Source of the DNA: Alphaproteobacteria bacterium
GTDB taxonomy: Bacteria; Pseudomonadota; Alphaproteobacteria; UBA8366; Aestuariispiraceae
Direction: 5' to 3'
Length of the DNA: 64,000 nucleotides
Assembly (NCBI GenBank): GCA_033344895.1
Contig: JAWPMN010000001.1
Coordinates: 3,790,001-3,854,000, forward strand
In this document: one piece after another, positions 25,662-34,427 of the stretch
Layout: every line of letters begins with the position of its first letter
Numbering within the stretch: the stretch's first letter is position 1
Notes under the pieces: generated by a model
Seen by the model: the letters and a program-made list of their open reading frames with translations, nothing else
Told to the model about the DNA's origin: nothing
The model's database searches: none
Translations under genes and position numbers: made by a program

Positions 25662-28334
25662 TTAGAAGTACAGCGAAATGTCCCTGTGTCCGGAGTTGCA
25701 GGTGGCGACGTAAAGCGCAACGTTGCGGGGCAGGCGTTCCTGCTGACGCAAACCGATCGTATCGGAAATCGTTGCGATGTAAGTGTCAACCTCGGCCAGC
25801 AGCCGTTCGGAGACCGCGCTGCGCCAGGCCACTTCCTGGTCGAGAATCTGAAGGGCTTCCTCCAGCTTTGCCATGGCTTCCTGCGGGTCCGGAACGTTGG
25901 ATCCCCCGGACCGCATCGTACGGCGTGCCTTCGACAGGGCAGAGCGGATATCACCGGCATTTTCGACATCGCCGACACGGGATTCCACATCCTTGAACGC
26001 GTCGTCCAGGGCATCGCCCTCGGCGGTGCGAATGACCTCCTCCAGTCCAGAGACATCTCCACGAAGCGCCTCGAGTCGTTCACCACCGCGCAGGATGCGG
26101 GCAAAGACGACCATAGGCTCATATGCGCTGTCGACGGTTCGGCGATAGGCACCGGAGGCCTTCTTCTCTTCCATTACGACGGTCTTGAAGGTCTTTTGGG
26201 CCTCTTCCCAGTTCGACGGGATGGACGCCGTCAGGGCCGCGCGTTCCGCTTCAAGCTCTTCCAGGTCGGCCTTCGCCTTCGCAATTCCGCTTTCGTCGTC
26301 CGGGCTGTTACGCTCGAGGCGGGACAGTATCCGCTTGGTGTCTTCGAACTTCTCGGCATTGTCCGCCAGTTCACGTTCGATGGCGCGCACCTGCCGTTGC
26401 AAAGGCTGGTAGGCGGGAGCCGCGGTGTCGATGGCTGCACTTGCGGCACGGGCGGCTTCCAGCTCGGCTGGTGCTTCCGACGCCAGCTTCAATGCGCCCA
26501 GGACATCACGTGCGACATCCTTCGGCACGTCGGTCATATCCCAGTTCTGTGCCGATGCGATTGCCGCCCGAATGGCGTCGCCGTTCTCGTCGAACTGTTC
26601 GGAGATGTAGTCCTCGATACAGGCTTGCAGACGGGGGTTGGCCGGCGGCGGCGCTGTTTCGGACAGAAGCGACATGCGCAGCGGCAGATAGTTCACAAGT
26701 GCCGGGTTTGCGCCGACGATCACCAGGGCCAGCAACTGCAATGCGATGAAGGGAATGACCCCCTTATACATCTGAACCGTCCGGACCACAGACGGGGCGA
26801 CCCCGCGCAGATAGAACAGAGCGAAGCCGAAAGGCGGTGTCAGGAAGCTGGTCTGGATGTTCAGGCCAATCATGACGCCGAGCCAGACCGCCGTCACGTT
26901 GGCGGACGGGTCGGCCAGCAGGATCGGGGCAACGATGGGCACGACAACCACGGCGATTTCGATGAAGTCCAGGAAGAAGCCCAGGACGAAAATGACCGCC
27001 ATGACGATGATGAACTGGGTCCAGAAACCGCCGGGGAGGCCGTGCAGGAATTCCTTTACCAGTTCTTCGCCGCCGAAGCCACGGAAGGCAGCGGTCAGCA
27101 TGGCGGCGCCGAGGAGAATGATGAAGACGAGAGAGGTCGTCTTGGCGGTCTCGATGAGAACGCCCTGCATCGTGTTGTCGATCTTGAAGGAACGCCAGCC
27201 GCTCCAGACGACGGCAATCAGGAACAGCACCGTCGTGATCGATGCCAGGATGACGCCCAGCAAATCCGTGTTGTTCTGAATCGCCTTGATGTTCACGTTG
27301 AACACCGACGTGATGATCAGGGTCAGGGCAATGGAGACCGAGGCGAGGATCGCGGGCCAATAGGCGCGCGGACGACCTTCGTAGAGGCGATAACCGGCCA
27401 TCACCATGGCACCCACAGCGCCGACGGCACCGGCCTGGTTGACGGTCGCGATGCCGGAAATGATGGACCCGAGAACCACGAAGATCAGGGTCAGCGGCGG
27501 CACCAGGGCCAGCAGGATCTTGGCCAGAAACTTGCGGTCATACTTGCCTTCGAACGGCACCGGCGGCGCGATGTCCTTCTTCAGGAAGGCGACCACCAGA
27601 ATGAACACCATATAGACCGCTACCAGCACCAGACCGGGCAGCATGGCGCCCATGAACATGTCGCCGGCACTGGTGGAGACGACGCCGAAATCGCTCGGCA
27701 TCGAGAATTCGCCGGTGGCCTGCTTGTACATGGCCTGGCGGGCCGTGCTGGCCTGATCGACGGCGTTGGAAAGCTGGTCCGCCAGAATGATCAGAACGAT
27801 TGACGGCGGAATGATCTGTCCCAGTGTACCGGAGGCCGCGATCGTACCGGTCGAAAGCCAGTTGGCGTAATTGTTCCGCATCATGGCGGGCAGCGAAATC
27901 AGGCCCATCGCGACGACGGTGGCGCCGACGATGCCGGTGGTGGCGGCCAGAAGGGCGCCGACAAAGACAACGGAAATGCCCAGACCGCCGCGGACCGGGC
28001 CGAAGAGCTGCGCCATGGTGATCAGCAGATCTTCTGCGATCTTGGAGCGCTGCAGCATGATCCCCATGAACACAAACAGCGGAATGGCTATGAGAGTGTC
28101 TCGTTCGACCTCCCAATAGACCCCTCTGAAGTTCGTGACGCCCGCGCTCAGCCAGTTGCTGGCGCCGCCCTGGGCGAAGTAGACGTCGGGAGAGCCTTCG
28201 ACCAGATAGCCGGTGAGGGCGGCAATCGCGATGGTCAGAATTGCCGCGCCGGGCAGGGAGAAGGCCACCGGGAAACCCGAAGCCAATGCGCCTGCCATCA
28301 GGACGATCAGGAGGAGTAGAAAAAACAGTTCCAT
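25662..28334 (-). CDS. dctM: TRAP transporter large permease with C-terminal coiled-coil extension
   Basis: An 890-residue protein. Residues 1 to about 550 form a DctM-type permease, enlarged like its neighbour, with IPLFVFMGIMLQRS, TTGIVGATVVAMGLISLP, GTLGQIIPPSIVLIILAD, FVLGFFLDFIEIAVVVVPIVAPIL and NIQTSFLTPPFGFALFYLRGVAP. Residues about 555-890 are hydrophilic and strongly helical, with heptad-like coiled-coil stretches (QRQVRAIERELADNAEKF, KAKADLEELEAERAAL). This tail has no family I recognise. It contains two cysteines, near its start (LQACIEDY) and its end (VATCNSG). It is one open frame without frameshift. It probably works with the DctQ and DctP encoded just upstream. Confidence 0.9.
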   Translation of the reverse strand: MELFFLLLLIVLMAGALASGFPVAFSLPGAAILTIAIAALTGYLVEGSPDVYFAQGGASNWLSAGVTNFRGVYWEVERDTLIAIPLFVFMGIMLQRSKIAEDLLITMAQLFGPVRGGLGISVVFVGALLAATTGIVGATVVAMGLISLPAMMRNNYANWLSTGTIAASGTLGQIIPPSIVLIILADQLSNAVDQASTARQAMYKQATGEFSMPSDFGVVSTSAGDMFMGAMLPGLVLVAVYMVFILVVAFLKKDIAPPVPFEGKYDRKFLAKILLALVPPLTLIFVVLGSIISGIATVNQAGAVGAVGAMVMAGYRLYEGRPRAYWPAILASVSIALTLIITSVFNVNIKAIQNNTDLLGVILASITTVLFLIAVVWSGWRSFKIDNTMQGVLIETAKTTSLVFIILLGAAMLTAAFRGFGGEELVKEFLHGLPGGFWTQFIIVMAVIFVLGFFLDFIEIAVVVVPIVAPILLADPSANVTAVWLGVMIGLNIQTSFLTPPFGFALFYLRGVAPSVVRTVQMYKGVIPFIALQLLALVIVGANPALVNYLPLRMSLLSETAPPPANPRLQACIEDYISEQFDENGDAIRAAIASAQNWDMTDVPKDVARDVLGALKLASEAPAELEAARAASAAIDTAAPAYQPLQRQVRAIERELADNAEKFEDTKRILSRLERNSPDDESGIAKAKADLEELEAERAALTASIPSNWEEAQKTFKTVVMEEKKASGAYRRTVDSAYEPMVVFARILRGGERLEALRGDVSGLEEVIRTAEGDALDDAFKDVESRVGDVENAGDIRSALSKARRTMRSGGSNVPDPQEAMAKLEEALQILDQEVAWRSAVSERLLAEVDTYIATISDTIGLRQQERLPRNVALYVATCNSGHRDISLYF

Positions 28335-28407
28335 GGGCTTAGCTCTTTATCTGACCGCTTTGCCGCGGGATTTTTGCCGGCCGCTTCGCAGCCCGGAAAT
28401 CATTGGT

Positions 28408-28424
28408 GCGGAAACCGTTTCCGC
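28408..28424. repeat. Palindrome between dctQ and dctM
   Basis: GCGGAAAC-C-GTTTCCGC, perfect 8-base arms with a one-base centre, lies between the 350-residue dctQ and the 890-residue dctM. It could be an operator, or an RNA stem that tunes expression within the operon. No T-run follows in either direction. Confidence 0.5.
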
Positions 28425-28434
28425 CTCGAATGCG

Positions 28435-29487
28435 TCAGTGGGCGCCTGCTTGCGTGACTTCCCGCTTCCCGGGATCACCACGCCAGTCAGCCATGCCTTC
28501 GAACATGATGCTGACGAACTGCACCGCCATCGTCGCCGCGAAGACGCCCAGGAAGCCTGCCATCCAGAACTTCACATACATGCCGAACCCGGACTGGGAG
28601 ACCTCGTAGTTCACCAGCGGTGAGTTGATGATGCTGGACTTGTCCCACATGCCGAACACCAGGATCGTCCAGCACAGCGCGATGCCCATGAAAACGGCAC
28701 CCAGAGCATTCACCAGGCCCTTCTTGCGCTCCGAAAACCCGGAATAGAAGACGTCGACCCGGACATGGCCGTCATCGAACAGCGTGTAAGCGCTCGCAAA
28801 CAGGAACAGCGCGCCGTACCAGAAGCGCACAAGATCGCCCTGATAGGCCTGCTCATAAGAGAACACGAAGCGGGTGATCACGATCAGCAGTTCGGCCGAA
28901 ACGATCAGTAGGCCCAGCCACTGGAAGCCAAGATCCTTGATCTTGAGGGCGATCAGCAGGGAAAGGATGATCAGCGGGAAATGGACATAGGGCCCCCGGA
29001 AACGGGACCGTCCCAGTTCCGTCGTCATGTCTTCGCCGACAAAGGCTGCGAGAAATCCCTCGACCCGCAGGAAGGAGACCAGGGCGTCCACCAGTCCAAT
29101 CAGGAGAACCGACCAGAAGGCAGCCCGAATGATGAAGTTGGTGATGCTGGAAAGGGTATTGGCATCCCGGCGAAGGGCCCGTCCTGATGTCCGTTGGCAG
29201 AAGAAGAGCGCGACGAGAATGGCGGCGACATAGAACAGAAACTGCGCCACCGTCTTGGCGATGGCCGCACCTGTCTCAGGGGCACCGCGACCGGCCTCGA
29301 CAAGGCCGATCAACCCGTAAAACGGTGTCGCGCCAGGCCATTCCCACCAGACATTGAGGTAGTTGTTTACAATATAAACGAAGGAGCAAAGCACGATGGC
29401 CCAGCCGAACGCGCGCAGAAGCCAGACATTGGTTCCGGCGGCGTCGATGCCGTCATGAAATGCAGAAGTGTCAGATGATGAATTCAT
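28435..29487 (-). CDS. dctQ: TRAP transporter small permease, long form
   Basis: A 350-residue membrane protein with about seven to eight hydrophobic segments, twice the usual DctQ size. The C-terminal half carries the DctQ signature (VSAELLIVITRFVFSYEQAY, FLFASAYTLFDDGHVRVDVFYSGFSERKKGLVN), while the N-terminal half adds membrane segments of unknown role (GWAIVLCSFVYIVNNYLN, FLFYVAAILVALFFC). Long DctQ proteins of this kind occur with long DctM proteins in some TRAP systems. It is the second gene of the operon, behind dctP and a hairpin. Confidence 0.88.
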   Translation of the reverse strand: MNSSSDTSAFHDGIDAAGTNVWLLRAFGWAIVLCSFVYIVNNYLNVWWEWPGATPFYGLIGLVEAGRGAPETGAAIAKTVAQFLFYVAAILVALFFCQRTSGRALRRDANTLSSITNFIIRAAFWSVLLIGLVDALVSFLRVEGFLAAFVGEDMTTELGRSRFRGPYVHFPLIILSLLIALKIKDLGFQWLGLLIVSAELLIVITRFVFSYEQAYQGDLVRFWYGALFLFASAYTLFDDGHVRVDVFYSGFSERKKGLVNALGAVFMGIALCWTILVFGMWDKSSIINSPLVNYEVSQSGFGMYVKFWMAGFLGVFAATMAVQFVSIMFEGMADWRGDPGKREVTQAGAH

Positions 29488-29648
29488 TCCCGCCCCATAG
29501 TGTCAGAATGAATGGACAGGATCGGCCCCCTACCGATCGCGCCGGCGTGTCCAGCTTCACGCCTCTAGTCGCTGGTTCCGTCGCAACGGTGACGTTTTCG
29601 TCTTATCCGCTGCGGTAGTCGCAAACGCTGATCCGGCGCCTGCAAGAA

Positions 29649-29672
29649 GGACGGGGCCCGAAGACCCCGTCC
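29649..29672 (-). terminator. Hairpin behind dctP
   Basis: GGACGGGG and CCCCGTCC form a perfect 8-bp stem with an eight-base loop, followed on the minus strand by TTCTTGC. It sits 21 bases past the dctP stop and before dctQ. It probably causes partial termination or protects dctP mRNA, giving more binding protein than permease. Confidence 0.65.
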
Positions 29673-29692
29673 AATCTCGCAGAAGTTCTGGA

Positions 29693-30793
29693 TTAAACGC
29701 CCAGAACGCGGTTGCGCTGCGCCACGTAGGCCGCGTCCGCGAGGTTCTGCCAGCCACCGATATCCGAACGAGCGGCAACGAAGCTCTCGTGGATCCGGTT
29801 GGCCAGGTCGCTGTGCGCCCGTGCTTCTTCGAAGACCTCTTCCGAAGCTTCGCCGAAGGAGTCGTAGACGTCGTCGTTGAACTTGCGGACCTGAACGCCC
29901 TGCTCCTGGATGAGCTTGCGGAGATAGGTACCGTTGTTTGCGTTGAACTCGGACATCATGACTTCGTTTTCGACGGTCGCGGCCGACTCGATGATCATCT
30001 GATCGATCGTCGACAGGCCGTCCCACCAGGCCTTGTTCACGCCACAAGCCAGCATTGAGCCCGGCTCGTGGTAGCCCGGATAGTAGTAGTACTTGGCGGC
30101 TTCGTAGAACTTCATCGCGTAATCGTTCCACGGACCGACCCATTCCGTCGCCTCAATGGCGCCCGAAACGAGGTTTTCGTAGATCTGACCGCCCGGCAGG
30201 GAGACCGGCGAGGCGCCCAGCTTGGCCAGGACGTCGCCGCCCAGACCCGGCATACGCATTTTCAGACCCTTCAGGTCGTCCGCCGAGTTGATTTCCTTGT
30301 TGAACCAGCCGCCCATCTGGACGCCCGTGCTGCCGCACATCAGACCCTTGATGCCGAATTCGGCACCGAGCTCGTCCCACAGTTCCTGACCGCCGGCAAA
30401 GCGAATCCAGGCATTCATTTCCGTATAGGTCAGACCGAACGGAACCGCCGTGAAGTAAGCCCAGCCCGGGTGGCGGCCTTTCCAGTAGTAGTCCGCGCCG
30501 TGATAGGCCTGCGCGTTGCCGGACGCGACCTCATCGAAGGCGTCGAACGCGCCGACGCGTTCACCGGCCGCGAAGTATTCGACCTGGATGCGGCCCTCGG
30601 ACAGGTCCGAGATACGCTGCGCGAAACGCTGTGCGCCGGTACCCAGACCGGGGAAGTCGCGCGGCCAGGTCGAGACGATGTTCATCTCAACGCGGTTCTG
30701 CGCGATGGCCGGCTTGGCAAAATTCGAGGCGGCGGTAACAGCGGCCGCGCCTGCAGCAACCGTACCAGCTTTAAGGAAATCGCGACGTTTCAT
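29693..30793 (-). CDS. dctP: TRAP transporter substrate-binding protein (TakP-like)
   Basis: A 366-residue periplasmic binding protein with a twin-arginine-type signal (MKRRDFLKAG, then Ala-rich core and AIAQ). The DctP fold is clear: NIVSTWPRDFPGLGTGAQRFAQRI at the start, GKLKMRMP-like GLKMRMPGLGGDVLAKLGASPVSL, then GAIEATEWVGPWNDYAMKFYEAAKYYYYPGYHEPGS, the hallmark of the subfamily that includes the 2-oxoacid-binding TakP. A carboxylate such as a keto- or hydroxy-acid, bound with a cation, is therefore the likely ligand. Export folded through Tat is inferred. It is the only binding protein in an operon with two QM pairs. Confidence 0.93.
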   Translation of the reverse strand: MKRRDFLKAGTVAAGAAAVTAASNFAKPAIAQNRVEMNIVSTWPRDFPGLGTGAQRFAQRISDLSEGRIQVEYFAAGERVGAFDAFDEVASGNAQAYHGADYYWKGRHPGWAYFTAVPFGLTYTEMNAWIRFAGGQELWDELGAEFGIKGLMCGSTGVQMGGWFNKEINSADDLKGLKMRMPGLGGDVLAKLGASPVSLPGGQIYENLVSGAIEATEWVGPWNDYAMKFYEAAKYYYYPGYHEPGSMLACGVNKAWWDGLSTIDQMIIESAATVENEVMMSEFNANNGTYLRKLIQEQGVQVRKFNDDVYDSFGEASEEVFEEARAHSDLANRIHESFVAARSDIGGWQNLADAAYVAQRNRVLGV

Positions 30794-31003
30794 GATTCTC
30801 CCTCTTCGTGACGTCCCGTTCGTCTTTCCTGACCGCGACCTCGCGTCACGGTCAAAGCAGACGATGTTCTAGCCGTTTCAGTCCATTTCCGACCCTGCGG
30901 ACGGATTGATGTCCTGAATGCAGCCATTTTGTTCGATCCTGTCGCCAGAACCGCTTAACTTGACGTTATAACGCAAATTTGGCCGCCTGCAACAGCAACA
31001 GCA
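30794..31003. other. Intergenic region before dctP
   Basis: These 210 bases separate the dctP start from the end of bpt, both on the minus strand. The dctP promoter should lie here. AGGGAGAAT just ahead of the start provides the ribosome site. I see no clear sigma-70 hexamers, operator or RNA gene. Confidence 0.4.
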
Positions 31004-31765
31004 TCAATCAACCTTGCACCGCACAATTTCTGCCCAGTTGGCGGGATCGTCGATCTCTTGCCAGCCGCTGCGCGTGTAGCCCTCCAGGGGACGAAACCCC
31101 GCTTTGTAATCCATCTTCGGGCTGTCCGGGACCCAAAAACCCAGATAAACGAATGGCTTATCAGTATTCTTGGCCAAGTCCACCAGACTGAGAATCATAT
31201 GGTTGCCCAGGCTGCGCCGGTCGTCCTCCGGGTCGAAGAAGCTGTAGACCGCGGAATATCCATCTGCCAGACGATCGGTGATGCAGGTCGCCATCAACTT
31301 GCCGTCGTCACGCCTCCATTCCAGCAGGCGGGTGTCGACGGGGCTTGCGACGACGAGGTTCGAATAGTCCCGAATGGTCATTCCCGCCATATCGCCATCG
31401 CCATGGCGTGACCGAACATAGCGGCTGAACAGGCGGTACTGTTCCTGCGTCGCCATCTGACCGACATCGGTCATCGTCAGGTCGGCATTCCGGTTGCGCG
31501 TCTTTCGATACCTGCGCCGATCGTCGAAATCCCTAACCCGGATTCGCACCGGCACGCAGGCCTGACAGCCGCGGCAGGTCGGCCGATAGACGATGTGGTG
31601 TGATCGACGAAAACCGAACTGGCTGAGATGTTCGAACGTGTCCTGCGCATTTGGACCGCCCAGTTCCATGAACAACTGCTGTTCGACGAGGCCGTCCAGA
31701 TAGGGACATGACATCGGGCCTGAGCGATGGAACACGATTGGGGCAAGCGGGCGTTGGTGGCTCAT
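31004..31765 (-). CDS. bpt: Aspartate/glutamate leucyltransferase (arginyltransferase family)
   Basis: A 253-residue N-end-rule enzyme that adds Leu to proteins with N-terminal Asp or Glu, marking them for ClpS/ClpAP. Seen are MSCPYLDGLVEQQLFMEL, FRRSHHIVYRPTCRGCQACVPVRI with the cysteine cluster, RKTRNRNADL, YRLFSRYVRSRHGDGDM, YSAVYSFFDPEDDRRSLGNHMIL, and YLGFWVPDSPKMDYKAGFRPLE. Length and motifs match the bacterial Bpt group. GGAATCCTGAAATG context at the start shows no strong ribosome site. Confidence 0.94.
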   Translation of the reverse strand: MSHQRPLAPIVFHRSGPMSCPYLDGLVEQQLFMELGGPNAQDTFEHLSQFGFRRSHHIVYRPTCRGCQACVPVRIRVRDFDDRRRYRKTRNRNADLTMTDVGQMATQEQYRLFSRYVRSRHGDGDMAGMTIRDYSNLVVASPVDTRLLEWRRDDGKLMATCITDRLADGYSAVYSFFDPEDDRRSLGNHMILSLVDLAKNTDKPFVYLGFWVPDSPKMDYKAGFRPLEGYTRSGWQEIDDPANWAEIVRCKVD

Positions 31766-31808
31766 TTCAGGATTCCGTTCGGCCTGCTTTCAGTGCGAAA
31801 CGCCACGG

Positions 31809-32783
31809 TCACGCAGCGTTTTCTTCTTCCGGGTGACCGAAATAGGCGACCGCCATGGCGTTCGCGACTTCGATCAGGTCCAACTGCACGGCATCCAGAA
31901 ATTCATGCATGCCATAGGATATGATGGCATCGATATCCGTGTCCTCCAAGCGCCGATGGATGACGTCGACCGACGCGGCGACGCGATCCCCCCGCGTTAG
32001 TTGGAACGTATAGATCAACTGGGACAGCAAAGTTGAGATTTCGGCGATGCAATAGCGCACCGAACGGGGGAACCGATTGTTCAGAACCAGAAATTCGGCA
32101 ACTTTGATGGGCTCGATCCCGCGCGGGTGCACTCGTCGATAGGCGTGATACCCCGCCGCCGAGCGCAACAGCGCATTCCACTGGCTGAGATCGAGGATCG
32201 ATCCGACTTCGCTGATGTCCGGCAACAGGGTGTGGTATTTGACATCGACCAGGCGGGTCGTCTGATCTGCCCGTTCCAGATACTTGCCCAGTTGATAGAA
32301 ATACCAGCCCTGATCGCGATAGAAGGTTCCTTCGGTAATGCCGGAATGGGCCTGACACGCGGTCCGGACCCGATCGCAGAAGCGGGCGGTGTTGGGCACG
32401 GAGTTGGGCCCGGCCGATATCGCCGACAGCTCGTTGTAGAAGACATTCAGATGCGTCCACATCTCGGTCGAGATCAGCGGGCGCAGGGTGCGGGCATTTT
32501 CCCGCGCCGCCCGGATCGACGATACGATCGATGTCGGGTTCTCGCGGTCCAGCATGTAGAAATACGAAACATTGGTCGGCGAGGCAGCACCGTGCAGGTT
32601 TCGGAACCTGTCACGGTCCGAGTTCAGGTCGATGATGGCATCCCAGTTGTGGGCCCCGCGTCGGTCTCGCGTGAAGACCTCGTTGACCTCCAGCAGTCGT
32701 GCCAGATTGTCTGCGCGCTCCATGTAGCGGGCCATCCAGAAGATGTCTTCCGCATATCGCGCGAGGAGACTGTGCTGCGTCAT
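31809..32783 (-). CDS. Alpha-E domain protein
   Basis: A 324-residue, mostly helical protein of the DUF403/alpha-E family. Diagnostic are LLARYAEDIFWMARYMERADNLARLLEV at the N-terminus, RENARTLRPLISTEMWTHLN, and GWYFYQLGKYLERADQTTRLVDVKYHTLL. It follows the ATP-grasp gene by 21 bases; such pairs are very widespread in proteobacteria, often with a transglutaminase-like protein and a proteasome-type protease, neither of which is seen here. The pair is proposed to make or transfer a peptide tag, but its product is unknown. Confidence 0.92.
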   Translation of the reverse strand: MTQHSLLARYAEDIFWMARYMERADNLARLLEVNEVFTRDRRGAHNWDAIIDLNSDRDRFRNLHGAASPTNVSYFYMLDRENPTSIVSSIRAARENARTLRPLISTEMWTHLNVFYNELSAISAGPNSVPNTARFCDRVRTACQAHSGITEGTFYRDQGWYFYQLGKYLERADQTTRLVDVKYHTLLPDISEVGSILDLSQWNALLRSAAGYHAYRRVHPRGIEPIKVAEFLVLNNRFPRSVRYCIAEISTLLSQLIYTFQLTRGDRVAASVDVIHRRLEDTDIDAIISYGMHEFLDAVQLDLIEVANAMAVAYFGHPEEENAA

Positions 32784-32804
32784 GAAATCCGTCTCCTCCT
32801 TCGA

Positions 32805-34259
32805 TCAGTCCGTCAGGACCCAGGTGTCCTTGGAGCCGCCGCCCTGACTGGAGTTCACGACCAGCGAGCCCTTGCGCAGCGCCACGCGTGTCAGACCGCC
32901 GGGCAGAACCCAACTCGACTTTCCGGTCACACAGAACGGACGAAGATCGACATGGCGCGGTTCAACGGCCCCGTCGACCAGCGTGGGACAGACCGAAAGA
33001 TTGATCATGGGTTGGCTAATGAAGTTGGACGGGTCCGCCTTGATCTTTGTGCGGAACTCCGCCAATTCCTCCTTGGTCGCGCGCGGACCGATGAGAATGC
33101 CGTAACCGCCGGACTCCCCGACCGGTTTCACCACCAGCTCCTCGAGATGGTCCAGCGTGTAGGACAGTCCTTCCGCCTCCCGGCAGATATGGGTCGGGAC
33201 ATTGGCCAGGATGGCTTCCTCACCAAGAAAATACTCGATCAGCCGGGGCAGGTAGGCATAGACCGCTTTATCGTCGGCCACGCCCGTGCCGATCGCATTG
33301 GCCAGCGTGATGTTGCCTTTTCGATAGGCGTCGAAAATGCCGGGAACGCCCAGCAGACTGTCGGGCCGGAAAGCCCTGGGATCGAGGAAGTCATCATCGA
33401 TCCTGCGATAGATGCAGTGGACTTCTTCCTCGCCTTCCGTTGTTCGCATGAAGACGCGGTCGTCCTCGACACGCAGGTCACGGCCTTCGACAAGCGGCAC
33501 GCCCATTTCACGCGCCAGGAAGATGTGCTCGAAATAGGCGGAATTGTATGCGCCGGGGGAGAGCAGGACGACCTGAGGGTCCATCGGCCCGTCCGGGGCG
33601 ACATCCAGCATGGCCTGGAGCAGTTTCGGACCGTAATCGTCCACCGGCCGGATTCCGATATCATCGACCAGATCGGGAAAGGCCCGCTGCATCATATGCC
33701 GGTTTTCGACCACATAAGATACGCCGGACGGCGTCCTGGCATTGTCTTCGAGAACCCGAAAGTCGCCATTGCCATCGCGGACCAGATCGATGCCGGATAC
33801 ATGGACATAGGTTCCGCCCGGTACATCCACACCCACCATGCGCTTGCGATAGTTTTTGTTCCCGACAACCAGATCGGTGGGAATGATGCCGTCCTTCAGG
33901 CATTTCTGATCATGATAGATGTCCTGGAGGAACAGGTTGAGCGTCTTGACCCGCTGTTCGACGCCGCGTTCGATCGTCTCCCACTCCGATGCGCCAATGA
34001 CGCGGGGTAGCACATCGAACGGCAGGATGCGGTCGATCATGGTCCTGTCGGAATAGACGGTGAAGGTAATCCCGAGATTGTAAAGTTCCCGGGAGGCCGC
34101 ATCGGCCCTGTTGCTCAATTCTTTGGTTTCGATGCTGCGCAATCGCTCGACCACAGCCTGCGGAATGACGCCGCGTTCTGCCGCGGAGAGGATTTCGCAA
34201 AAGTAGCCCGACGGGTCGTAACCGTGTGCCGGTGCGTTCGAGTTGTCTGAGACTCCCAT
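32805..34259 (-). CDS. Circularly permuted type 2 ATP-grasp protein
   Basis: A 484-residue protein of the DUF404/DUF407 ATP-grasp family. Seen are FDVLPRVIGASEWETIERGVEQRVKTLNLFLQDIYHDQ, VHVSGIDLVRDGNGDFRVLEDNARTPSGVSYVVENR, LVEGRDLRVEDDRVFMRT, the ATP-binding VVKPVGESGGYGILIGPRA, and a C-terminal VNSSQGGGSKDTWVL. ATP-grasp enzymes ligate a carboxylate to an amine. It forms an operon with the alpha-E gene. The start ATG 34259 gives full family length. A palindrome lies about 110 bases upstream. Confidence 0.93.
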   Translation of the reverse strand: MGVSDNSNAPAHGYDPSGYFCEILSAAERGVIPQAVVERLRSIETKELSNRADAASRELYNLGITFTVYSDRTMIDRILPFDVLPRVIGASEWETIERGVEQRVKTLNLFLQDIYHDQKCLKDGIIPTDLVVGNKNYRKRMVGVDVPGGTYVHVSGIDLVRDGNGDFRVLEDNARTPSGVSYVVENRHMMQRAFPDLVDDIGIRPVDDYGPKLLQAMLDVAPDGPMDPQVVLLSPGAYNSAYFEHIFLAREMGVPLVEGRDLRVEDDRVFMRTTEGEEEVHCIYRRIDDDFLDPRAFRPDSLLGVPGIFDAYRKGNITLANAIGTGVADDKAVYAYLPRLIEYFLGEEAILANVPTHICREAEGLSYTLDHLEELVVKPVGESGGYGILIGPRATKEELAEFRTKIKADPSNFISQPMINLSVCPTLVDGAVEPRHVDLRPFCVTGKSSWVLPGGLTRVALRKGSLVVNSSQGGGSKDTWVLTD

Positions 34260-34370
34260 CGCGTCACTGTCTCGAACGACGGCTCTTGATGACCGGTCGT
34301 TCGCCCTTCGTACCGACCCCGCTGGCCAGCCTGTTCATCTCATTCTTATGGAGATAAGTATGAGGCGTTC

Positions 34371-34387
34371 TTGTTGAAATTCAACAA
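34371..34387. promoter_or_regulatory. Palindrome upstream of the ATP-grasp gene
   Basis: TTGTTGAA-A-TTCAACAA, perfect 8-base arms with one central base, in the gap between the RDD gene and the ATP-grasp/alpha-E pair. Its size and symmetry suit a dimeric repressor operator. It is placed to act on the minus-strand ATP-grasp promoter. No known consensus recognised. Confidence 0.45.
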
Positions 34388-34390
34388 CAA

Positions 34391-34418
34391 AGCCCCTGAT
34401 TGGCGGGAACCGGGGGCC
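34391..34418 (-). terminator. Weak terminator behind the RDD gene
   Basis: On the minus strand GCCCC and GGGGC form a short stem around a 16-base loop and are followed by TTTGTTGTT. The stem is only five base pairs, so the call is tentative. Confidence 0.35.
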
Positions 34419-34427
34419 TGAAACAGA

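Noticed and set aside
25371-27803. An 810-codon open frame on the plus strand opposite the TRAP genes
   Set aside because: It runs antisense to two genes with clear TRAP permease motifs. Long antisense frames are expected in GC-rich coding DNA, and its sequence (Gln-, Asp- and His-rich) fits no family.
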